From assembly GCA_905178155.1 (NCBI GenBank), contig CAJINV010000007.1, forward strand, positions 672,898-736,897: 64,000 nucleotides of DNA. Reading direction: 5' to 3'. The notes beneath the pieces are model-generated. The model was given only the letters and a program-made list of their open reading frames with translations. It did no database searches and was not told where the DNA came from. This DNA is from Amoebophrya sp. A120. Lineage: Eukaryota > Sar > Dinophyceae > Syndiniales > Amoebophryaceae. Below are positions 22,140-35,700 of the stretch, piece by piece (position 1 is the first letter of the stretch; the number at the start of each line of letters is the position of its first letter). Made by a program: the position numbers and the translations under genes.

Positions 22140-25100
22140 CCACAATCTTCGGGGGAACTTCTGTCTAGGACGCATAATGTGAATTCGAAGACTGCATCAA
22201 GTTCTTTGCCGAGGAGGTCATGTTGTGGAAGCGGGGAGACATACTAGACGGGATGTGACGTTTGTGCCCGCAACAGGCTATTTCGAAAGATCTTACTTAC
22301 TGTCCCGACCGCCCCAGGCCGGTGCTGCTGATCTTTTCTAATTAGTTTATCGAAATTCCGCTCGTACACAGATTGCTAAAACCAAAAAGAAGATCCATGA
22401 TGATAAAGCACTACCCCGCTCTTTCAGATGTCGCACAACTCCGAAAATATTCGAATGGCTGTATAATTTTACAGTTTGCAGGAATAGCAGCAAAACCGCG
22501 AGCAAGGACCCAGTCCTGTTCGCCCACAGTAGAGCAGACTAACTCTGCACGACTTTCTATTGGCCTGCTCTATCGTAAATCGATAGAAGAAGAAGTCACC
22601 GTATGGCTTTGTCTTCTTCAACAACCGGAACCGAAACAAAACCAAGTTAACCTCTTTAGAAATCCGAAACTAGTACGCGCAGAAGTAATTATGGGAAAAA
22701 GGAAATCGACACAAAGAGATGAAACGTTTCAAAAATTAGTATGGCAAGAAGTCTCCCCGAGAAAAAGAAGTACAGAGTGGTTTGTTGTTTTCTGTAGAAT
22801 TGGATTGAGTTGTCAGAAATAATGTTGAGCTCTGGATGAAGATATTCACCTTTCACCGTGTTTCTGTTTAATCTGAAGCAGTATCCTGTTATGACGTTTT
22901 AACTATACTAGAACTTCACTTGTTGTAAAAATAGAAAAGCACGAGGATGAAGATAGATACAGCGCAAGAACTTGTAGAACTTTGGCACGCCATCGCCATT
23001 GCACGTAGCAGAAAAAATAGAACTACTCTATAAAACTAAAAAAAAAGCACTGAAAGAACACTAAGTAGCGTGAAGCTATTTTTCTCGATCCGAACTAGGA
23101 TCTGCTTTACTCGGATCTGACAAATTATCAGGATATTTCCGCTTGGATAGACAGTTCCTCAATGTGGCAAGTGTCACCGAAGAAAAAGTTATTTCGAAAA
23201 TCCTATGGATATGCACTAGTAATATGTATCAGCGACAATGTGTATAATAGTAGTTTGTCAACATCATAACGACATCCTTTTCTGTGCACCAGCAGAGCAA
23301 GACAGCCGCACCGGATTTGGAAGCGACTTGGCGCTGCCTGAGCTGTTGGCACAGAGTGCATGGCAAGAGGCGCACGCGCTGATGCAGTACTGCGTCAGCA
23401 ACCAGTAGCATAGCCGAGAAGCAGAAGACTGCTCCTGTAGAATCATGCTAGAAGAGTATAGTAAAAAAAATAAAAAAGTCGCCGCGGCGGCCCAGGGCCA
23501 CTGCCGAGGCATTTGCGCATGTGCAAGATTGCAGCAGCATCGTTCTTGTTTCCGACTGCACAGGATGTGGAACAAGGCGGTGTGAATTTAATTTGTCAGA
23601 AGCATTGAAGATTTTTTTTTCCGCAAAAGAACAAATTCCCATAGAGTGGTGAAAGACGCAGCAGTAAGTAACACAGCATATTAGTGTACAAATAGAGCCA
23701 GGACGGGGGCTGTTAGAAGATTTGAACATTGAGTGCCACATGACATTCATCGGCGATTTTATTTTGCCAGTAGTATACATAGAGATAGAAATCAACATCA
23801 TAGAACTAGATGAAGTAGATGTGTCTTGTCCGTACGAACAAAGCCCGCACTGAAGACCGTGAAAACAACAAGGAGGAATACGCTATAACAGGAGCCACAG
23901 CAAATTCTTGAGGATGAATTTCTTCGGCGCATGATGAGAGAGAAGGAAAAGTCCTGTACGTATGCTGTAATTACTACAAGTAAAAAAAAAGAAAATATCT
24001 CCCGATCATAAGTCGCTTCCTATTGAATAGGAACAGGATGATCGCGGTTCTGGTTAGATTTTTTTACAAAGTAGAGGAGGACGAGGACGAGGAGGTCCTG
24101 GTCCAACTCCGAGTGCAAGTTGGCACAGAACAGAAAGACCGTCCACGTGGTTTACATCAGGGTCTTTTCAGTAGTGCCATTGCTCCAGCATCAGCAATAG
24201 ACTAAGAAGACTACTACAGCGACACTCCAAAAAAAGGGCAAAAATCAGAAGACAGTCATCTTGAATTCATGATTTTTTTCCATGTATGATGTTGTAAAAG
24301 AACTTGGGGGTGAAGCTGCTGCTGCAGCAGCCTGCTCTTACCAAGAACTGAAAGATCCCGACAAAAATCATGTCACCACAACCGGCAACCACACCCAGCA
24401 CCGTTGGTGCCTGCCGTGTGTGAAACTTCTACGCAGGAGTACAACCCCTTGTACGGGTGCTGCGGCCTCGGGATTTGGTTTCTGTGGCTACCGAAATAAA
24501 GTGTTCATCGCGCACTATGGGCCGAGCTTCAGAAATGAACCCTCCTCTTGGCAACTGTACAAGTTGTAAGATATGCGAGCGATGGTTCGATGTCCATGCA
24601 ATGCGAGTACCACTCTTCTAGAAATTTGGAGAGTTGGATGAGAAAATGCTAATGTCGAAGATCCTATCAAGAATCTGAAAGTCACTCTTGATCTACTTCT
24701 TCACAGTACTACTTTCACTGAAAACAGATAAACAGATCGCCTAAAAAGTTTCCCTTGATCCTTCTCGAAGGGTTTTGGTTCCTGTCGCATTTACGAAAAT
24801 GTTTTTTCCTGATCTACAAAGAGGACCTAAAGTGTTGAAAATCACCCAGATCTGACGACCAGACCGAGATCCTGTTTGTTCCTGCCTGTTCCGCACGATC
24901 ATTTTTTCTGCACGATCGAGCGGCTTGTTGTCTTTCTTGCTGTATTTTTTTTTCAATGCATTTGCGGTCTTTTCCTTTTCAAAAATTTTTTTTACAGTGA
25001 CAACCTGCTCCATGGCTTTTGGTCTATGAATAGATCATATTGGAACAACAAAAAGTGACTCGACTCTTCGTATTCAGTATCTTCTATGACGTACCAGTAT

Positions 25101-25618
25101 CTTCATTGTAGTAACAACTTATTCATACTCGTAGTATCAAGATCTCCCTGCAAAACAACCAGTTTATACCAGGGTGCTGCTACTGAGTATTTTCTTCATG
25201 ATCTGAGTATTCTCTTCATATCTAGTCCGTACTAAGCATATCGACGACCGCAGTCTCGACTGCACAAACTAACAACCCGGAGCGCTTGAAGTGCTTTCGG
25301 TATAAAAATTGTAGCGTTGCCTTATCTTCTACTTCTTCAAAAGAGGAATTATACCTACAACAACTTCACTTCTAAGTACAGTAAAAACGATATCGGACCA
25401 AATAGCGGGTTTCGAATTCGAACAAGAACGCCAACGTCTTAGCTCCTGCAAGAGCAAGAAGAAATCTGTCATCACACACGGCGCAGCAAAGTAGCGAGCA
25501 CATCAGGGGTAGTTCAAAGTATACCAATCTCTGCTCTCCGCGGAAGGGCGGCGTTTTTCGATACTTTGCGATTGCTTTGCCTCGCAACAAGTCGTGACCA
25601 AACGGTAGTGCGAGAATC
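22140..25618. other. Intergenic with fragmentary exon candidates
   Basis: No introner ends. Several short exon-like pieces occur on the + strand. 23297-23407 reads GSDLALPELLAQSAWQEAHA before a stop. 24066-24165 is acidic (KVEEDEDEEVLVQLRVQV). 24451-24498 follows an acceptor (CTACGCAG) and reads EYNPLYGCCGLGIWFLWLPK to a stop. They could be exons of one gene with conventional introns, but phases could not be fixed. Confidence 0.3.
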
Positions 25619-28600
25619 ATGAGCGGTTTTATAATTCCCACACTCCTTTCCCTGCTGGTCCAGCTTCAGCTTGCCGGATTGCAGAAGGAATCATGGGGCT
25701 TACAAATGGAATTGACTACATCCTGCCGCACCACCTTTTTCTGCGGTGCTGGAGGTGATGCAGCGATGAAGCCGGGAGACGATGACGATCAAGCTATTTT
25801 CACAGCCGCATTAGGGCAGGGCGATATATTTCGAGAAGACCCCGAAGCTGAAGAAGCGGTGGTCGAGATTAATAAGAGTCCGGCGGTCCAGCTCATGATG
25901 GCAGGAGGAGCTAGAGTAGTGAAGAAGCCCATCACTCGTCCACCCGAACAAACTCGAGGTGGAGCTGCCCACCGTGAACCAGTGGGAGATTCTTGTGCTA
26001 GTATTCTTGCAAAAACTACATCCATCGAGCTGAGTCTCCCCGTGGACAGACAGGCCGGGATGGACGCTGCGAGAATTGTCGAAAGCCGAGCAGTATCAAA
26101 TGCAAAAATGTCTGGGTCTGGAAGATTGCTAGCTTTGTCATGCAGTTTCTCCAAGCTCCGCCAAGTCTGGAATGCAGAACCTAGCATCACAGGTTCTGCA
26201 GCCCCTTGGTGATGCCTGTCCTGCATGAGAAATGCCCTCTCAGCGTGACCAGAAGTGGGCAGCTTTTCCGAGTCACGCAATACAGATTTGTGTATGATCT
26301 GCAACATGCATCACAAGTTCGCATCCTTCCAGACCCAGACACTTTTGCATTTGATAAGCAGATGCTCAGAGCCGGGCCTGGAGGATCCGTGCTATGAAGA
26401 GGAACACTAAAATGAAACAAATTCGGGTAGTACGGCGACATGGTCAGCAGCAGCGAGGGCCGCGAGATGATGGTGGTGGTGCCTCTTGCGATGAGATTAT
26501 CTGGGACGATAGAGACGCTGCTGCCGCGACTTCGTTCTGCTTTGGACCTACACGAGTGGTAGGTTCTCTGACCCGTCGTGGTGCCCACGCGGTCGCAAAG
26601 AGGCTTGTAGTTCCGATAGGTAAACTTCGAAAGAGGTCGACCCCGGGTGGTGCTAAAAAGCAAGCTTCTAGTGAAACCTCCTTCCAAGTGATTCAGCCAA
26701 CCACTCGTGGGAAACCACAAGGACAAGCCGCGATGTCCATGTCATCTTGTGCGGCGGGCACTGGAGACGGTCCTAGTGGCAAACAAGCTGAAGGTGAAGC
26801 AGCAACACCGGAGCTGTCGACATCTGGTTCTTGTTCCCCGACCACCTCTGCCGGCGCGGATTTCACAGTACAGCAAGCTGTAGAGTTTTACAAGAACTTG
26901 GTGAGCAAGGTCGAGGAGATGGCGTCGCGAACAAAGATCGAGGACGGAAATAGTGCGGGACAACAGGTTGGCGAAGGACCACCTTTTCCGTCCGCTCATG
27001 TGAATGCTACACCAGTACATTTTCACGCGCCCTCGCCCGCAACCAGGCCGGCGGAAGGTTTGTTGGGACAGCCGCGCCTCCAGGGCCTGATGAATGATCG
27101 GAGGTTGTTCAGCAAGGGTTTGATTCCCACCAAGGAAGATGAAGATAATAGCTCCATACTCTACTTCGAAACCTTTGACCACAGGGAAGAGGCAGGAACG
27201 GCAACTGCAGACGACGACGACCAGGTTCGAGGACCACATCAACAAACGGACACTCATGTGCTGTTCGATACAAGCCCGGCGCAGAGTTCATTATCCACCG
27301 ACACGCATCCGAATCTGTATGAAAACTTGTTCCAAAACGGGAAATCCACTTTGGTTGTGGAAAAGCTGTGGGAAGTGATTCAGCATGAGGAAAGAAAATT
27401 GGAATTATCGGAGAGGGAAAGAACAAAGAGAAATACTAAAAAACTCCTTTCGCAGGAGCTCCCGGCAACGACCGTTGTGACGGCTGCAGCTGCTGTTCCT
27501 GCTCCTTTCCCGCCCCGCCCGTCGCAGCTCAGTCAGCAGTCGACCGCGTCGTCGAGTGGAGCGGGTGGCAAAGAACGGGCGCAGACGGATCTTGAAACGG
27601 GAGCCGCGTCAGGAGTGTCCTCTTCCGCACGATCGTCGAGATGCTTTTCTTCCGAAGAAGATGGCAGTGTTATTAACGCGCCGCTCCCTACTTACGCGCC
27701 GGCTACTTCCACTCGTGTGCCGCTGCCTCCTGCGCAACTGCGGCAGGATTTGCTTTTTGCGGCTCCTTCGGCGCGGGGGACCCAGCATGTTGACTCAAAG
27801 CGAGAGCATCCACACGGAGTGGTCAGCGCACAGTTGCACGGAGGTATCGGAACAAACTTTTCCGCTTTCGATGGAGAGGAACCGTACCCGGATGATGTTT
27901 TCGCCGCCCCGGTGGGGACGAGGTCTCAGCACGGTCGATTGTCGTTCCCGAAAAGAAATGAACAGAAGGATTTGCAAGCAGCCAAAAGCCGAACGCCGAG
28001 TTGTAGCCACGGCCGCCGCCGTGCCCGGTTTTCCCCGACCGTGACACAGCGGGAAGACAAAATCATCGCAGGTACTACTACGGTTGTAGAGGACTCTTCA
28101 TACGTGATGCCGGAAGTGTTTCGCCCGGAGGGGAGTCATCTGAAGGAATTACTCACGCCGAGAATCACTGTCGCTGTCAAGTACGCACACGACCTGCAAA
28201 GGGTAGATGTGGAGGAAGGACTGGAGCGGCAATTGGCGTTCGCTCTCAACTCGAAGCTGCAGATGCCAAAAAAGGCTTTATCCACTTCTACGGGAGGTCG
28301 TGCTGATGAAAACTACGAAAAAGTACTTCTAAAAGATGATGAACAGCAAGCACAACCACTCCCTGCTTGGCTCCGACCGGGGATGATGATCGGAGACGGA
28401 AAGAAGAACGAAAAGGCCGGCGAACTGTACTCGGCTTACGTGGTTCACGAAGACATTTATCAACCACAACAGGACTCTGCCGCTGTTCCACCGCCTTTTA
28501 TTTTCCAAGATCTGCTCAACAAGATCGAAAGTGACGAACAACCAGCACAGACGAGCTCCAGAAAATTCCTGGACGTGCAAGTCTTTCGGATTCCGGTGAA

Positions 28601-30073
28601 AAAGTTTCTCCGGGTGCCGGAGTTTTTGAGCACTGGAACAAGTCCGGGCGAGGAGGAGGACATCACAAGCAGTGAGGACAAGGTCGAAGAAGGCGGAGGT
28701 GAACGACAATGTCAAGGTACGGCGCAACCATTCCAATTCCAATATTCATCCGAGCAATCGGAATCGTCGGGATCCACATATAGTACTTCTGACGATGACA
28801 GTGACACAGATGGTGTCAGGAAGAGAACATCACGTCTTGTTCAGCCGAGAAGAAAGTCCTCACGAAGCCGGCGCTCTGCTGGTGCGCAGGAGGACCGAGA
28901 GCGAGGGACGACAGCTTCCCGTCAAAGAAGTACAACTACGCGCGGGGGTCGTTCTAGTCTCAGAAGCGCCTCTTCTGCCGCCTCCGGAAAGGGAACAAGT
29001 ACAAGAACGAACACGCGGCGCAGAATAAAAGACGACAGAGTCGAGTATTTGATTAGCATTTCATCTGTCGTGGACGATAAAATAAATCGAGACGGAGATG
29101 AGGACTCGTCCAGTGAAGACGCGTCCGGTTGTTCGGGGACGTCGGCTTCTTCCGGTGCTGGAACGCCGCCGCGATGCAGCGCTATTGTATCGCCACAACA
29201 AAAAATCTTGGTGCAGCAAACAAGAAAGAGCTGGCTGCGGGCGGAGGTGTTCTTTCAGAAGCACAATTTTTATGCCTCGGACGGAGAAGATACAGCGGCC
29301 CAGTCTTCCCAGATGATGAGGCAGTGCAGATTCTATATCAAATGCAAAAATGTGGTTTTCACCCCGTTGTTCACGTCTGTTCTATATCAAATGCAAAAAT
29401 CCCTGGATGTCTGGAAGAATCCAACTTGTCATGCTGATTTTGGATTCTAAAAAAATCTGTATTGCGTGAGCAGTAAAGAGAGTCCAAGGATGCTACACGG
29501 AAAGAGCACTTGTCATGCGGTATAGGCATCAGGAAGCCCTCACAAAATCTGTGATGCTAGGGCATGCATCACAGACATCAGGAGTCATGCAAAATGTGCA
29601 TGACAAACCTGGCAATCTTCCAGACCCAGACATTTTTGCATTTGATATTCTGGAAACCACCCAACCGAGACAGAAGACCGGAAGATCTTCCTCCTCCTCG
29701 TCAAGCGGATCTTTATCCAGGAAAAAAGTGTGTAAGTGTAACTTTGTTGAAGGAATAGCATCACAAGTTTGCTCATCTGCATGACACAGAAAACCTGTCA
29801 TGCGTAGCTAGTACGTGAAAACACGTACGAAAAGAGCCTCTGGCGCATGTCCAGCATGACAAGTGTAGGCGTTTTGCATCCTCTGCAACACAAATTTACA
29901 CTTACACAGTTTTTTTCTTGCATAATCTTCAGGTTCAAGTTACTCTTCCACGGATCCAGCAGCTGGATCCTGTTCTAGTGGGAGTGATGAAAGTCAAAGT
30001 GGGTCGGATGATTGAACATCAAGGCGACGAAGTAACAATGAGGAAGTTCCTTTCGGCACGTCGATGTAAGTAG
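25619..30073 (+). CDS. 1217-aa low-complexity protein with signal peptide, unknown
   Basis: Exons 25619-26093, 26362-29330, 29648-29713 and 29930-30073 sum to 3654 nt. The first residues (MSGFIIPTLLSLLVQLQLAG) look like a signal peptide or anchor. Most of the chain is Ser/Thr/Gly/Ala-rich disorder, including an Arg-Ser stretch near residue 960. Ordered-looking patches are DVQVFRIPVKKFLRVPEFL and the C-terminal PRIQQLDPVLVGVMKVKVGR. The C-terminal frame depends on which TSD copy is kept at the introner 29336-29647: the left copy (TTCTA) creates TAG, while the right copy (TTCTG) reads through as Trp. GTAAGT at 30066 could be a donor, so the exact C-terminus is uncertain. No family recognised. 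Confidence 0.8.
26094..26356. mobile_element. Introner, family A, inverted body (263 bp)
   Basis: TATCAAATGCAAAAATGTCT to CATTTGATA. Perfect TSD AGCAG. The body motif GAGAAATGCCCTCT at 26227-26240 is the reverse complement of the usual AGAGGGCATTTCTC, so this copy sits in the opposite orientation. Confidence 0.95.
29336..29647. mobile_element. Introner, family A, with duplicated left end (312 bp)
   Basis: Two left ends 49 bp apart: TTCTA-TATCAAATGCAAAAAT at 29331 and again at 29380, both preceded by TTCTA. One right end (CATTTGATA) and right TSD TTCTG. It looks like a nested or slipped duplication of the introner start together with its TSD. Confidence 0.9.
29714..29924. mobile_element. Introner, family F (211 bp)
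   Basis: Left TATCCAGGAAAAAAGTGTGT then AAGTGTAA, right TTACACTTACACAGTTTTTT ending CTTGCATA. Perfect TSD ATCTT at 29709-29713 and 29925-29929. Confidence 0.95.
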
Positions 30074-32758
30074 AGACAGCGACATGCCAAATCATCATTT
30101 TTATCACACTTTGTGCAGAAGCAGGCCCGACGAGGAACGGAAGTTCGCTCTCCTTTAGGCAAATACTTTATAGTATTTTCCAAAAGGTAAAAACAAACAC
30201 GAAAAGACGGTAATTTTCTACAAGCTACCAGTGAGACCACAAAAGCTAGATACCAGAAGTACCAAACAAGTGTAAGATTGTGCATCCCAATTAGCACTAG
30301 AAATTTGAAAACGGTATATGAGTATGGTACTACAGGCACTGCTTGCTCCTATGCTTTTCCATTCACGACACTAATTTCGAATACAAAGAACAAAGCCTCC
30401 GACCGTTTTTTTTGTCTTCGACGGTACTACTACTTTGGGAAACAAGCAAAAGTCGACGTGCTTCTTGTTGATTAATCATCTCTAGCATGAACGACGATTT
30501 TTGTTTCCCAAGTATACCATTTTCGAGGCCGATTTTCCGTTTTTTTCCAAACGATAAAGGCAAGCTGCATTCCGATGCGGCTTGGCGTCTTTGAGACTGT
30601 ACTTTTTACTATATAGCACTTTGGTTCTTGTAGTAGTTCTTTCCAAGTTATTTTTTCTACGATCTTCATTTTCCACGTCCAGCGCAAAGACAAGGGAGCA
30701 AAGCCAGTATACTATAGTATTCAACAGAAAGAGAAATAGAACCGGCGCTACGAGTACGGAGATTTTTTCCGGCTTACAGCCAGAAGCATGATGGTGTAAA
30801 CACTATCGCTATCTGCTACTTTGCTTTGGTGCGGAGTAGGTAGAGCAGTAAGTACAGGAAAAACTACAACTGTCACTGGCCGACGACGCCGAGGTAAACA
30901 AAGGACCATGAAAAGGTTCGCGTGCACAGCACCTCTCTACTGTCGGGCGCTTGTTTTTGTTTTTACTATTCTTCTACCAGCTCTTCACTTTGTTTCTCCT
31001 GACTTTTGCTTCCCATCGCATAGCACTGCCGAATTTCTACTAGAATTTCCAATTTTGGCGCGTTTACTACGTCGATTTGGCCTTGCAGCACTTGACTTGA
31101 AAGAAAACTATGCATAATATGGGTAATAGCTAATAAGCACTGTCAGAGGCAAAGCTGCGCAGGACATTCATTTCACGCATGGTGCTACTTACAACGACTT
31201 ACATACGTGACTTTTACTAAAGAAAAAGATGTCAGAGCAAAGGACTGCTTGCTCCTGCTATCAGTAGATACTTGTCAGTATTCATCAGTACGCAACATGG
31301 CACAAATCGCGCAGACTGTACTTACACCTCGCCAGGAGGAGAAGTGTCAGTCCATTGCAAGAACAGCCGCGGAAGATACTCTCAAGAGCTACAAGCAGTT
31401 ATGCAGGAGCTGTTTCCCAATCCTAAGATAGTACTTTCAAGAACTACGTCGAAGCAGTTTAATGCAGAAGCTGTTTCCTAATCCTTTTGCAAGACCAAGA
31501 AAATGAATGCAATCAAACCGCATTATCGAAATCAATCTTTCATCTTCACACTAGTAGCTCCAAGTAGAGTCTACTTAAAAACCCACTACTAAACCAACGT
31601 TACGGCGAAACAAGAAATAGCGGAACCTTTTACGTACTACTCTTTCACAACAGCAGTTCTACTGCGTCGCGCAGCTGCACTTATTTTGGAACCATCTAGC
31701 TTTCTGTCAAAACGAGAGAAAGTAGCAGTGGGTGCAGCTCGGGGTCAGGGCAGTCTGTCCCTGCTTGTACTAGCGCATGACCACGACCATGAGTTGGTTT
31801 GACATCCGCCACATGTTGAAGCGGTCCGGTTGTATTCAGGTCTTCAAGTAGATCTGTCACAATACAGAGCAGGGCCGAAATGAGTAAAAAATGCAAGGAT
31901 CTTCATCGGCTGAGTATGAATAGATTTTGGTGCGGCTCGAGCCTTGCAGTTACGTTGACAAACCGTTTCGCTTTTTTTTTTACCTCAGAGCACTTTTTTA
32001 TAGACATTCAGGCGGTGGTGCGACGTGGCACGAGAACGGGAAAAAGTTGTAGATGCGCAGTAGTTGTTTTGCAGTGGTACGCAAAAATAGCCGCTGAAAA
32101 AGAAACTAGTGAATCAAAATGTACTTCCTCGTCAAGTTGAGCTGAAACAAATTTTCCGACCACATCAAGTTGCCGTGCGTAAACTTTGCGATAAGTACGT
32201 CTTACACGATTCGCATGCAGTGCCGTAGGACAACTTTTGTGTTCAAAAAACACGTCGGCTAATATAATTTCAGCAACCAGTCAGAAGGATCTTCACGAGC
32301 GACTGATAGCTATCTCGCAGGTAAAGATCTCACAGTTCCTAGGTGCATGATCACAGTACAACTTCTAGCGAACTATTTACTGTTAGAAGCAAGATCAATG
32401 GATGCCTACATACTCGCAAGTAGCAGGTAAAACCATGGTTGTTATTGTAAATGCGGGAGGTCGTGTCTCAGTCCCTGCCGCACGATGGCGATCCATTTTC
32501 AAGAAAACGGGATCTAGTTGAGCAGTGTGTTTTGTTTCGGATTTCGGGATCCGAAATCGTATACTAATGGAAACTCTTGTTGTAGTTGTCTTCCTCTTCT
32601 GTATCTTCAAAAATAGACGGTCATCCTTGATGTGGTCCCTTCCGGTGCTAAATACAGTAAAAACTTGTCGTTCGAATCGAATGCGAATCGAAAATAACTC
32701 TGTGAGCTGGGAAAGTTTTACAAAAACACAGCTCAAATAAAACCTGGAAAAGAACAGA
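30074..32758. other. Intergenic, no supported gene
   Basis: AT-rich, with many GTAAGT- and CTTAC-like strings but no convincing exon chain and no introner ends. Confidence 0.45.
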
Positions 32759-35700
32759 ATGAAGGATTTATCCACAGTACTTGTTTCCCCGCACACGACA
32801 AGAAAAAAATGTGGTTTCTGCATGACAAAACTTGCTTTCAATCCTGCTTAGCATGACGGGTAGCGCACGCGTCCACGAAAGCGAGATTTGTCTATGCATG
32901 TTGTAGTAGGCACGTGTACGTGCGTGGGAGATTTGTATTGCATAGGATTGGGTAGTTGGTCCGCACGGTTGGAACGACAACCGGCTGTGGGACGCGCTGT
33001 ATGAAAACGGGAACATTGTAAAGCTCGACCCCAATGTATCCCAGTGCACAACTCCCCCTCGTTCTCATTTCTCATGCAAAATACCAATTCCACGCTTTCC
33101 CTCCTGTCACTATTGTGCATGACAAATTCTGGTAGCCCAAACAGAACTACTACACTCCAGTGCAAATTTGTCATGCAAAACCCGCAGTCTTGCTGATCCT
33201 GATGCTTCTATTTTTGCCGTGCATGCTACACGAATGGGGGGGAGGGGGAGTTGGGCACTATCATACAATGGCCTGCCGGACGAGGATGGAAAGCCGATCG
33301 GTCACATATTGCGAGGAAAAATCCCCCCTCCCCATATAATTGAAAACGCAACGCCTGAAAATTTGTGATGCAGATTTGTGACCACAAATCCTGTCCGTCT
33401 TGCAAGAAGACAAACGCAGAGAGTCCGTCCCATGATGCTGGCAGTTTGTGATGCTGTTGCGCTTACAGCGTAGACGGTTTTCATGCTAGGCGCCTACGGC
33501 AAATCCTCTCGACTCAGGCTTAGCATATAGCTGCAGTCCCCCACTGCAAGACAAGTCTGATTTGTGTACTGAGATCCAGCGTCAGCAGTTTCGTTTGGAT
33601 ATTGGTCGGGGACGTTTTTACATAGGATAGCACACGACGCACAACATGTTTGTCAAGTGCAAAAAAACGAAGGAAATGTACCTGATTACCGTTCGCCAGA
33701 AATCAAAAATCGATCTGAAGAGCTTCGTATCAAATGCAAATAAGTATGTGAAGATGTAGGTCCGGATCAGTGCTGGAACCGTTTGTTATGCTGATTTTCC
33801 ATGCCTTTGGGTTTGGCTTTGCCTGCTCGCGATGGATCGCGAACAAATCTCTGATGCAGGGTAAACGTAAGTAGTTCCTGTAAGGCCTTCGCAATGTGGC
33901 TAGAAGTTGCCTTTCGTGCATGAGAAACAGCCTCTCTGTGTGATCAAAAGCGGCGCGCTTTTTTTGGTACGTGGTATGCAACACAAATTTTATTTGTGTG
34001 ACTTGCACCAGCATGCAATTGCATCATCACAAGTGTGCAAGAACCTTGATGACTTTCCAGACACAGACATACCTATAATTTGCATTTCATACTGCGCGGT
34101 GGCGCTGGGTGCGAAGGAACTCCGGCTCTGCAAAGATAGGGAGGTACAGCGTAATTATATGACTATAATACGGCTTTTTTTCTCGCAAATACGATTCGGA
34201 TTTGTACTATTTGATTCAATTTCAATTCATTTCTTGTTGTGTGTGGAACAAGAACAGGAAGGATGTGATCAAAATAGTACAACCCAAGTGAAGAACGCAA
34301 ATGACACACAGGACTACTTGGGCTCAACCCGCGGATGCATTACAGCGTTGGCACTGTTTTACTATCGCAAGAAAAATGAACTGCCTGTTCATTGTAGTGA
34401 CAGACCTTGTGATGCAGAAACTACCGCACACGCACACACACACAAGTCTTTGATGTCCTGTTTTTAGAAAGCTGCCAAGATAACCGGTGGGATCTTTAAG
34501 TAGTACAGCCGTGTCTTCATCCCATGGAAAGCACGCATGGCAGGTTCGTTAATATTTCGCTGTCATGGTAAAGTAACAAACAACTTGTGATGCAGATCCT
34601 GCATCAAAATCGTCACAGTGTTGAGCAAACAGTTTTCTCATGGGATATCTACGACGAGGGCTGGAATGTGAAATGGGTATCGCAAGAAAAAAACTGTGTA
34701 AGTAAGTATAAATCTGCAATGCAGAACACGCAACAGAGTTATGCCTGTCATGCCAGACAGCCACGAAGTTCTCTTTTCCTGTGTAATTTCCCTTACAAGC
34801 CACGCATGACAGGTTTTCTCTGTCATGTAGAGCAAATTTGTGATGCTGTTAGCCAAACATAGTTACACTAACACAGTTTTTTTCTTGCATAATGGGTGGT
34901 AGAGACCGAATATCCAGTGCAAACATGTCTATGGGTCTGGAAAGTTGTCATGCTAAAGATCGTTCTTTATGTTGGTCAACAAACATGACAAACATGCATC
35001 CTTCAACACCCAGACAACAGATTTGCAATTCATACCGAACTGATGGCCATGCCGGAATGGGTTTTGTGTGCCGGCTGTCAGGTATGAGAGTGCACAACTC
35101 CCCCTCATTTGTATGGCATGAGCAGCAATACAAACAGCAGCAAACGCGGAGCCCATGCATGACAAATTTATGTGCCTGATATAGTACTGTTTGGGCTTCC
35201 GGATGAATTTGTCATGCAAACAGTGCCACAGGGCAGCGACTGGATTTGGGGTTTTGCATGACAAATGACGGGGGGGAGTTGTGCGCTGTCATATCAGGAC
35301 CCGCTCCAGCACGACCAGCACAATCTAACCACGGTCCGTACGGTGTTCTCAAATGTGACATTCTCAACTGTATAGTAGTAGTAGTAGTGATTCCCAGCAA
35401 GGGGAGAGAAGGGGGCGCCATCTCTCACCTCACTAGCTTTTCACCACTTTTTTCATTGCGCGTTTGGGTTTGGGCTGGTGATTTGCTCTCTTCTCCTTCG
35501 GTTTGCATGCTCCCTCATGCGCAGCCATCTTGCTAATTCGCAAGGACTCACTATGGTCATGGGGACGCTCCACCCGATTGTCGTGATTGAACAGAATCTT
35601 GTACGTTTTGCATTTCCTGCATCGTAAAAACTCGCAGCCCGCTCGGTTCGTGAAAAGTGCATCGCGAGGTAGAACGTTACGCCAACCCTTCGCATCAGAT

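Noticed and set aside
29653-30015. Ser/Asp-rich alternative C-terminus of the gene at 25619
   Set aside because: It reads smoothly (SSGSSGSSYSSTDPAAG) but its phase does not match the upstream exon. The other frame joins correctly and gives PRIQQLDPVLVGVMKVK.
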